A DNA stretch of 64,000 nt, taken from positions 1,364,001-1,428,000 of the forward strand of contig NZ_CP035042.1 of the NCBI RefSeq assembly GCF_009834345.1, written 5' to 3'. This document shows, in pieces, positions 9,151 to 14,890 of this stretch; within the stretch, counting starts at the first letter, position 1; every line of letters begins with the position of its first letter. The notes under the pieces are model-generated. The model was not told the DNA's origin and did no database searches. It saw nothing but the letters and a program-made list of their open reading frames with translations. A program made the translations under genes and the position numbers. Source of the stretch: Billgrantia tianxiuensis. GTDB lineage: Bacteria > Pseudomonadota > Gammaproteobacteria > Pseudomonadales > Halomonadaceae.

Positions 9151-9213
9151 CATCCTCTTATCCCAGAGGACTGCGCACGCCGCAAAGACCTTGCCCAGCA
9201 TATACCAGGAGCC

Positions 9214-9366
9214 TCACAAGCTGGCAGGATGACGCACGCCATGCAAGCGAATGAAGTAACGAATCCAGTAGCAGTAGGTTTTCTCGGTACGCGGGCTGTA
9301 GCGCTTCACCCGCATGGTGGCCTTCACCCGGTCCATCAGCTTCGGTGGCTTTGTTGTGCGAATCCA
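9214..9366 (-). pseudogene. Integron integrase (IntI-type) N-terminal remnant, copy A
   Basis: Read on the minus strand: KPPKLMDRVKATMRVKRYS, then PRTEKTYCYWIRYFIRLHG and VRHPASL, then a stop at 9214. This is the conserved N-terminal (arm/core-binding) part of integron tyrosine recombinases. Just beyond the stop, in another frame, the reading GLCGVRSPLG (around 9165-9195) resembles the last residues of IntI (...GVRSPLD). The whole catalytic domain with the Arg/His/Tyr residues is therefore missing and the gene is dead. Orientation matters: in integrons intI is transcribed away from the cassettes, and here the AT-rich genes on the plus strand begin on the upstream side of this remnant, as expected. 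Confidence 0.75.
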
Positions 9367-9499
9367 TACGAAGCGTGGGATTTGAAGCTTTTCTTCGGCC
9401 CGGGCAAGGTTGGAAATGCGGCAGAAACGACCTGCCGAAGGCTGGCGAACGCGGTAGTAATAAATGGCATGTACCGGGAGCTGCGCCAACACCTAAATC

Positions 9500-9888
9500 T
9501 AAATGAATACACATCCATAGCTCTTATAGCCTATATCCATGTCTCACTAGTTGATTAAATAAACATTTTTTGATAAGGGGATTAGTTTGCGCCAAAAATT
9601 TTAGGTAAAAATGGTCCTGGCTTAATGGTAAGGTTGAGATTTATCCTGACAAAGCTGCCTTGGCTCTACAACTATCTATCAAATGAGGCTATAAAAAGCT
9701 TGGCAATGGAGGCTGATGAAGCGGAATAAAAATTGATAAATGTGTTTGAGCTTAAAACGTATAACAATTCTTGTAGGCATGTAATATCATGCTTCCGAGA
9801 CTACTCAAAAAGGCGAAAAGGTAGGGCAGCGCGTCCTCTTCGCTGTAGAAATAATATTAAATAACTCAATGATTTGATAGGGGGATCC
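9500..9888. other. AT-rich interval with no intact gene (former attI side)
   Basis: About 390 bp of AT-rich sequence in the place where an attI site and cassette promoter would lie. There are short broken reading frames only (for example GKVEIYPDKAALALQLSIK then a stop, near 9630-9690). TATAACAATTC at about 9760 recalls the start of an attC site, but no matching GTTRRRY partner was found. Nothing functional can be supported. Confidence 0.4.
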
Positions 9889-10806
9889 TTGCGCTTCATT
9901 AATTTATTTCCGCATATTTTGACAATATGCGCAATTTTTGCACCTGTGTTCGCCACTTATAGTCTTTGGATGAAAGGGCCTGTGCCAGAGAAAAGTTTAG
10001 AATATTCCAATTTTGGCACATCGGATGTACTTTCAAGGCTTAATAAGTTAGAAAGCGGGTTTGCATTTTCTTTGAATTATGGGGAGGAGGAGCTAAGGAA
10101 TCTCTATTCTGTTAGTAGTCTTTTAATAAATTCTGGAAAGAGCCCGATACTGCCTTCAGACTTTTATAAAGGGATAAGTGTTAGTGTCGATGAAAGATGG
10201 AAGTTTTTGTCTGTTGAAACCACAAGTGTTGGAATAGGAAATGTTGAACTAGATTGGGCGCGAGTATCAGATACGGTTTATAAGACTGAACCTACTTTAA
10301 TAAATCCCAAAGACGCTATTATCGTTACAGCTTATTTGACATATGCAGACGATGAGTTAAATGCTGGCATAGAGTCTAGTCCAGAAATTGAACTCAATTT
10401 TAGTGCCCGTATTGCTAATCTTCGTGAGATAAAGAAGCGTGAGTTAGAAGGAGGAAGTTTTGATGTGTCGGGCCCGCCAATTCTTGTAAGTATTGCTGGA
10501 TGGGGAATAGTTCTTTTTCTATCGTTATTCTCTGTGTTCTTTTTGTTGCAAATATGGCTTGTTGGTCGTGCAGGTTTTTTTTCGATGAATAAAGTCAAGT
10601 CTACAGCAATAGTGTTCTCTTGCTCAATTTTGTCAATTGCAACAGCCGAGGTTGTTACCTATTATATGGTGCCGGGCCCATTTAGTTTTTTTACGTTAGA
10701 GAGCTTTGCTATAACAGCCCTTAATTTTTCGATACTTATTGCCCAGTCCTTATTGATGGGAGGCCTTTTTTGGAAAGGGCGAAAAAGTAAATTGTTGAAT
10801 TCTTAA
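9889..10806 (+). CDS. Orphan membrane protein, AT-rich, cassette-like
   Basis: Unrecognised protein of about 305 residues. It has one N-terminal membrane helix (LFPHILTICAIFAPVFATYSL), a long extramembrane domain of about 170 residues with strand-like character, and three C-terminal helices, ending in a basic tail KGRKSKLLNS. The frame opens at 9874, but a TTG at 9889 has GGGGGA about eight bases upstream and is the better start. Base composition is far more AT-rich than the surrounding genome, a sign of recent transfer. It lies first after the integrase remnant, on the strand expected for a gene cassette. No family, catalytic motif or partner is evident. Confidence 0.65.
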   Translation: MRFINLFPHILTICAIFAPVFATYSLWMKGPVPEKSLEYSNFGTSDVLSRLNKLESGFAFSLNYGEEELRNLYSVSSLLINSGKSPILPSDFYKGISVSVDERWKFLSVETTSVGIGNVELDWARVSDTVYKTEPTLINPKDAIIVTAYLTYADDELNAGIESSPEIELNFSARIANLREIKKRELEGGSFDVSGPPILVSIAGWGIVLFLSLFSVFFLLQIWLVGRAGFFSMNKVKSTAIVFSCSILSIATAEVVTYYMVPGPFSFFTLESFAITALNFSILIAQSLLMGGLFWKGRKSKLLNS

Positions 10807-11113
10807 TTAGCACATGGAATTGATGTTTCACTTTCTTTCTTGGGTACTGATCGAGCTTGGCGTCAGATCGTTCGGAATCGTTAAAGCTTTTAAGGATTAA
10901 TATTTTTAGCTTTGCAATAATTTTAGAATTCACGGAGGTGTGTCGATGAGGCTACTTTCCAATCTGGAAAACGGGATGAGCTAGCTGGCCATACTTTCAT
11001 AGCAAGTCGTAGTTGCTAAAAATTTCCCTTAATGCGCGGCTCCAAAGGCGGCAAAAACTTTGCATTAGGACACAACCTACGTTAAATATAAGTCTTTAGC
11101 TATAGGACAAACT
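10807..11113. other. AT-rich spacer without a gene
   Basis: About 307 bp between two orphan genes. No reading frame of interest. A GTTAAAT heptamer at about 11078 fits the GTTRRRY core-site consensus, but no convincing inverse core lies upstream, so a cassette boundary here is not established. Confidence 0.4.
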
Positions 11114-11893
11114 ATGTCATTGTTCACGGTCACCACTGCTTTAGAAGACACACAGGCTACAACCTTCACGCAAGTACCTTCAGTTAGTGCGCCTGCGGCC
11201 GACTTTGCAGCACTACTATCTCCGTTTACGCCAGACTCATTAGCAAACGGATTTTCTACCCTTATTGGTGCTCTTGTCGGCGCCATGCTTGCATATTTAC
11301 TTCAGCGTAGGTTTCAGCAATTGAAGGAACACAACGCGGCACTCATGGCTGCGCACCGTTTAATGTTTTCACTGCTTCAGCAGATTAATACTATCGTGCT
11401 GATACAGAGAGATAACGTCTTCGATGAGATTAATAACCCTGGGCGATTCATATCTATTCCTGCAACTCCACCCTACGATACAAGAAAAAATATTCTTGAG
11501 TTGCTTGAACTCGAGTTCCTCCTCCAAGAGGCAGAGGGGCGAAATCTTCTATACGACTTTTACATTGCACAGGAGAACTACATCGAGGCACTAAACCAGT
11601 GGAATTTGAGGTCATCGTTTCACCTTGAGTATCTTCAGCCAGCCTTAGCGGCATCTGGCATACAGAACGGGAGTTTGGCTACGAGTGAGACAATGCGAAA
11701 TGCTCTGGGAGACCAGACCTACTTCCATGCGATTAACGCCACGGACAATTGCATATTAACTCTGCAGCGTGCGTTTGAGAAGCTAGCGCCGTTGAAGGCT
11801 TCTATTCGCTCTTACCTAGTAAAAAGATTTAAGACGAACGATTTCATAGACTTCAATTTTCCGGATACGTGGGGTCTAATGGAAAATCCGTAG
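11114..11893 (+). CDS. Orphan single-helix membrane-anchored protein, cassette-like
   Basis: Unrecognised, 259 residues. A low-complexity N-terminus of about 45 residues leads to one membrane helix (FSTLIGALVGAMLAYLLQRR) and then a cytoplasmic, mostly helical domain (QQLKEHNAALMAAHRLMFSL, ILELLELEFLLQEAEG). The arrangement, helix then basic residues then a coiled-coil-like stretch, suggests a membrane-tethered scaffold or regulator; no enzyme motif is seen. Moderately AT-rich. A candidate attC site overlaps its 3' end and ends in GTTAGGC at 11943-11949, which supports its being an integron gene cassette. Confidence 0.65.
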   Translation: MSLFTVTTALEDTQATTFTQVPSVSAPAADFAALLSPFTPDSLANGFSTLIGALVGAMLAYLLQRRFQQLKEHNAALMAAHRLMFSLLQQINTIVLIQRDNVFDEINNPGRFISIPATPPYDTRKNILELLELEFLLQEAEGRNLLYDFYIAQENYIEALNQWNLRSSFHLEYLQPALAASGIQNGSLATSETMRNALGDQTYFHAINATDNCILTLQRAFEKLAPLKASIRSYLVKRFKTNDFIDFNFPDTWGLMENP

Positions 11894-11949
11894 ACTGTAA
11901 ATGCCCTCGTAGAAGCCACTTTCGGGTCCGTTGAATTCCAATGTTAGGC
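11874..11949 (+). repeat. Candidate attC recombination site
   Basis: GTCTAAT (11874-11880) resembles an R'' inverse core (RYYYAAC), and GTTAGGC (11943-11949) is a perfect R' core (GTTRRRY). Inside them TGGAA (11880-11884) pairs with TTCCA (11936-11940), giving nested inverted arms about 76 bp apart, within the size range of attC sites. It overlaps the end of the preceding gene, the normal position. The R'' core has one mismatch (final T for C), so this is a candidate only. Confidence 0.45.
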
Positions 11950-12224
11950 TTCAAATAAATCAAGGCTATAAAAAAGTTTTTATTTTGCCCGCATTATAGT
12001 GCTCATGTCCTTAACGGTTAATCCATACGCAACGATAGGAGAAATCATGGGCAGCATCAAGTGACGACGAAGATCTGAATCTTTGGTCGATGTTTGTATA
12101 GCTTCGCTCCTTTTCTGTACGTTCCGAAGCAGAGTTTGTCGGCTGTAAAAAACTGATCCTCAGCCTCGAGCTTCAAAAATGGTCAGCGACTTTTTTGAAT
12201 GCAGTCCGGTTTTTTGGGAGCTGC

Positions 12225-12465
12225 AAGGGAAGGAAATTGGCGGTTCTTAGCTAGCTTTTTACTTGTTTCAATGGCGATCCTCAAAAGACCTATATCGCGA
12301 ACGAGAATGGTGGTGTGTTGGTGATTTTAAGTTAAGGTTGATAAAGCTGATGTTGAAGTAGTGATCGCGCCTAAAGAGACTTTCCCGATAAATTCGAAAA
12401 AACCAGAGGGGCTCGGCATCACAGAAGCAAACGTTGCCGCATGGGAGTTTATCAATGAAGTTTAG
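12225..12465 (+). pseudogene. Degenerate coding remnant in the cassette block
   Basis: Between 11950 and 12610 there is no intact gene. From about 12260 one frame reads FNGDPQKTYIANENGGVLVI before a stop; a second frame from about 12335 reads KVDKADVEVVIAPKETFPIN and ends EANVAAWEFINEV then a stop at about 12465. Both look like ordinary protein and could be two halves of one broken gene. It is followed by a second perfect core heptamer GTTAGGC at 12521-12527, which would mark the end of this cassette. No product can be named. Confidence 0.3.
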
Positions 12466-12520
12466 CAGGTTAACAAGTTTCATCACCCAGACACACTAAA
12501 GTGCGCCGGTGCGCTCTGGC

Positions 12521-12527
12521 GTTAGGC
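12521..12527 (+). repeat. Second GTTAGGC core heptamer
   Basis: Perfect GTTRRRY core. Upstream, GGTTAAC at about 12470 is only a poor inverse core, and GTGCGCCGGTGCGC just before it forms a small hairpin. If this is the R' end of a decayed attC, it separates the broken remnant from the VOC gene that begins 84 bp later. Confidence 0.35.
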
Positions 12528-12610
12528 ATCTTTATCGCTGTCGATTTCGGTCAGCTCCGTTCGACATTAGATTGCCACTCACAGCAATCACCCACAGAAA
12601 GGAGCCGATC

Positions 12611-13096
12611 ATGAAGCACATGGCGAAGAACACGATCTGCCTTTGGTACGATGACGCCGCTGAGGAAGCCGCGAAATTTTATGCCGAGACCTTCCCCGAT
12701 TCCTCGCTCGATGCGGTGCACCACGCGCCTGGGGATTACCCATCGGGCAAGGAGGGGAGCGTGTTGACGGTCGAGTTCACCGTGCTGGGCGTGGCGTGCC
12801 TGGGGCTGAACGGCGGGCCAATGTTCAAGCACAGCGAGGCGTTCTCGTTTCAGGTGGCGACCGAAGATCAGGAGGAGACGGATCGCTACTGGAACGCCAT
12901 CGTCGGCAATGGCGGCGAGGAGAGCCAATGCGGGTGGTGCAAGGACAAGTGGGGCATCTCTTGGCAGATTACCCCGGTTGCGCTGACGAAGGCATTTACC
13001 AGCCCCGACCGCGCCGCCGCCAAGCGGGCGTTCGATGCCATGATGACGATGAGGAAAATCGACATCGCTGAGATCGAGGCAGCCTTTCGCGGTTGA
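12611..13096 (+). CDS. PhnB/VOC-family protein
   Basis: 161 residues of the PhnB-like vicinal-oxygen-chelate family: ITICLWYDDAAEEAAKFY-like opening, SVLTVEFTVLGVACLGLNGG, FKHSEAFSFQVATEDQEETDRYW and CGWCKDKWGISWQITP at the end, the usual signature of these 3-demethylubiquinone-methyltransferase-like proteins. Substrate unknown. The ATG at 12611 has AAAGGAG seven bases upstream. GC content is much higher than in the neighbouring orphan genes, so it may be ancestral chromosome rather than a cassette. The terminator-plus-nirD fragment just downstream suggests it once converged directly on nirD. Confidence 0.85.
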   Translation: MKHMAKNTICLWYDDAAEEAAKFYAETFPDSSLDAVHHAPGDYPSGKEGSVLTVEFTVLGVACLGLNGGPMFKHSEAFSFQVATEDQEETDRYWNAIVGNGGEESQCGWCKDKWGISWQITPVALTKAFTSPDRAAAKRAFDAMMTMRKIDIAEIEAAFRG

Positions 13097-13106
13097 GATT
13101 ACCCAA

Positions 13107-13290
13107 AGCCGTCGACGCTTCCCTAGCGTCGGCGGCTTTTTCTTTTCTAAGGCCGCAACCTCACGCCTCGATCCACACCTCGTCGCCCTTGAAGCTCACC
13201 TTCCAGGTGCGAAGCGCTACGCTTTCATGACGTTGGCGTTGGAGGAGGAGCCGTGGTGGTCCGTGCGTAGAGTTACTGTTCGTGGCCAAG
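13107..13290 (-). pseudogene. Broken duplicate of the nirD 3' end with its terminator
   Basis: Compared with 14385-14665 this stretch repeats the GC-rich hairpin (GCGTCGGCGGCTTTTTCTTTT) and then the last part of nirD (CCTCACGCCTCGATCCACAC and CGCCCTTGAAGCTCACCTTC), followed after an internal deletion by GATGACGTTGGCGTTGGA-like and GTGGTGGT...CGTAGAGTT sequence. It has accumulated substitutions and cannot encode a protein. It shows that the segment between about 13290 and 14385 (integrase remnant B and the lipoprotein gene) was inserted or duplicated beside nirD. Confidence 0.75.
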
Positions 13291-13310
13291 GTCCCAATGT
13301 TCGATGACTT

Positions 13311-13460
13311 TTTTCTCAAGATTCGGTCGTCTATGCCGATGGTTCCTTTTGCAATGATGAGTTTCAGACCGGATTCTCGCTGAAGACAATCGGCGGCTTC
13401 TGACCGCTAGTGAGGGGGCTGGTGAGCGGCATTCCCTGGCGGTAGCGTGCCCGAATGACT
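13311..13460. repeat. Diverged direct repeat, copy B
   Basis: Second copy of the repeat described at 8978-9150; the best conserved parts are CTCAAGATTCGG (about 13316) and CCTGGCGGTAGCGTGCC (about 13436). It directly adjoins integrase remnant B. Confidence 0.6.
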
Positions 13461-13469
13461 CAATACCCC

Positions 13470-13593
13470 TTAACCCAGCTTCAGCGCCTGGTTCTGCGTG
13501 GCGGCTGCCACATGGCGTTCTACCGCTAGGGGCTCTAGGAAGGCACGTACCTCGGAGCTTGCAATGATGGCGGGATGGCGCACGAGCATTATG
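13470..13593 (-). pseudogene. Integron integrase remnant, copy B
   Basis: Minus-strand reading LVRHPAIIASSEVRAFLEPL, then AVERHVAAATQNQALKLG and a stop at 13470. This matches the segment of IntI just after the RHP motif (RHPATLGSSEVEAFLSxLA in class 1 integrase). It overlaps copy A only at VRHPA, so the two remnants retain different parts of the protein. Everything else of the integrase is absent. Confidence 0.75.
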
Positions 13594-13662
13594 CAACTTG
13601 TCTTATGCGAAGATAAGAAATTATATATCATCTAAAAAATTGACTCTGCTAAGTAGGTAAAG

Positions 13663-14202
13663 ATGAGAAGCATTATACTGTTAACGGTTTTAATTTTTAT
13701 TGCAGGTTGTGCCACATTAAAGTACGAAGAACCAACTGAAGGGCCGCTTGCTCGTGCACGCTTTGTTGCTAATACAGATGACGTAACTGTATTGCGAGCA
13801 TACAGTGATTCTAATTGCAGTGATGGTGAAACGGAATGGATGCGATTGAGAGCTGGCCCGCTTCTGAATAGCTCGCCCCATAAGCTTGGACTGCCTTTGT
13901 GGGATTATCATGTAAATTCTGCGAAGGAAGTGCATGTAAAAGCCAACGAGCCTGTGAATGGAATGTTCTATGGTAGTGCCACTACTTATAGATGTGCAGT
14001 ACCGTTCTCTTTCGCCTTCGATGAGGGGGAGGACTATGAGGTTGTCTTTGACGTACAAAACCGCTTCTGTAGTGTAGAAATTTCGCAATTCAAACGTGAG
14101 GGTGACGATTGGTTTCGCGATTCCATGGCCACTTTTACCAATAGGGTGGATGACTCAAATAGTGGCTGTTTAGCGGACTTCAGGAAGTCACGACTCTATT
14201 AG
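13663..14202 (+). CDS. Orphan lipoprotein, AT-rich, cassette-like
   Basis: 179 residues. A short basic start, a hydrophobic core and the lipobox IAGC (Cys at about residue 15: MRSIILLTVLIFIAGCATLK) mark it as an SPII-processed lipoprotein. The mature part has several Cys residues (SNCSDGE, YRCAVP, RFCSVE, SGCLAD) that could form disulfides in the periplasm. No family recognised. It is AT-rich and starts immediately on the upstream side of integrase remnant B, the place of a first cassette gene. Confidence 0.65.
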   Translation: MRSIILLTVLIFIAGCATLKYEEPTEGPLARARFVANTDDVTVLRAYSDSNCSDGETEWMRLRAGPLLNSSPHKLGLPLWDYHVNSAKEVHVKANEPVNGMFYGSATTYRCAVPFSFAFDEGEDYEVVFDVQNRFCSVEISQFKREGDDWFRDSMATFTNRVDDSNSGCLADFRKSRLY

Positions 14203-14258
14203 CGGGCGGCTAGCCAGAACTAACCATGGGCAGAATGGAGAATAAAATTAAGGCTCTG

Positions 14259-14319
14259 CTGGAGTCGCCATAGGCAGCTAGCCAATGCTGGTGACTCCAC
14301 CGGGGTCTATGGCCTCCAG
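14259..14319 (+). other. Imperfect hairpin with asymmetric bulges
   Basis: CTGGAG-TCG-CCATAG (14259-14273) pairs with CTATGG-C-CTCCAG (14307-14319): twelve base pairs interrupted by a 3-versus-1 base bulge around a 33-nt loop. There is no U-tract, so it is not a terminator. Extrahelical bases recall folded attC strands, but the GTTRRRY core is missing. Confidence 0.35.
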
Positions 14320-14385
14320 TCGCCAATGCGTCGGACCGGAGCTGAAGCTGCTTCCTGCAGCGTATTTTTCTTATGTACTTCTAAG

Positions 14386-14417
14386 CCGCCGACGCTTTTC
14401 CCCAGCGTCGGCGGCTT
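14386..14417 (+). terminator. Rho-independent terminator facing nirD
   Basis: GCCGCCGACGCT, a seven-base loop and AGCGTCGGCGGC, followed by TTTTTCTTTT on the plus strand. It lies just past the nirD stop, so it may also help end the nirD transcript, although the U-tract on that side is short. Confidence 0.75.
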
Positions 14418-14440
14418 TTTCTTTTCCAATGGCGGAAACC

Positions 14441-14812
14441 TCACGCCTCGATCCACACCTCGTCGCCCTTGAAGCTCACCTTCCAGGTTCGCAGTGTGAT
14501 GCTCTCGTCTTCCAGGCATTGGCCGTCTTCCAGGCGGAAGTGCTGCTTGTAGATCGGCGAGGCGACGACGGGCTGGCCCTTGAGGTCGCCGACGATGCCG
14601 CGGGCGATGACGTTGGCGTTGGAGAAGGGGTCGTGGTGGTCGATGGCGTAGAGTTCCTGCGCGTGGCCGGGAAGATAAAAGAGGGCCACCTGGGCGGGGC
14701 CTTCCGGCGTTTCCACCCAGGCGGCGACGCCGGAGTAGGGCACCAGGTCGGCGCGGGTGCAGAGGATTTGCCAGGTTTGGGTCATGGTCTTCGCCGCAAT
14801 TGCTGAACTCAT
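14441..14812 (-). CDS. nirD: Nitrite reductase [NAD(P)H] small subunit
   Basis: 123 residues, a Rieske-like small subunit that works with NirB in cytoplasmic reduction of nitrite to ammonium. Typical segments are WQILCTRADLVPYSGVAAWV, QVALFYLPG, ELYAIDHHDPFSNANVIARG and ASPIYKQHFRLEDGQCLED. As in NirD, the Rieske cluster ligands are not conserved, so it probably does not bind iron-sulphur. The ATG at 14812 has GAGAAG about nine bases upstream; an internal Met at 14785 is possible. It is the last gene of nasC-nirB-nirD, 78 bp after nirB. A broken copy of its 3' end lies at 13107-13290. Confidence 0.92.
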   Translation of the reverse strand: MSSAIAAKTMTQTWQILCTRADLVPYSGVAAWVETPEGPAQVALFYLPGHAQELYAIDHHDPFSNANVIARGIVGDLKGQPVVASPIYKQHFRLEDGQCLEDESITLRTWKVSFKGDEVWIEA

Positions 14813-14890
14813 TCAGGTCTTCTCCACTTTTTATCTGGTCACTGCCGAGCGAGATGAAGCGGGCGGCGCGCTTGGGCGCCACCATTTCCA

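Noticed and set aside
9158-9514. Short overlapping minus-strand frames in the integrase remnant as separate genes
   Set aside because: They are pieces of the broken integrase read in different frames, not independent genes.
10807-11113. GTTAAAT near 11078 as a cassette boundary
   Set aside because: It matches the core consensus by itself, but no inverse core or pairing arms were found; such heptamers are frequent in AT-rich DNA.
14259-14319. Reading the bulged hairpin after the lipoprotein gene as an attC site
   Set aside because: The asymmetric bulges fit, but there is no GTTRRRY core or inverse core at the ends; kept only as a hairpin.
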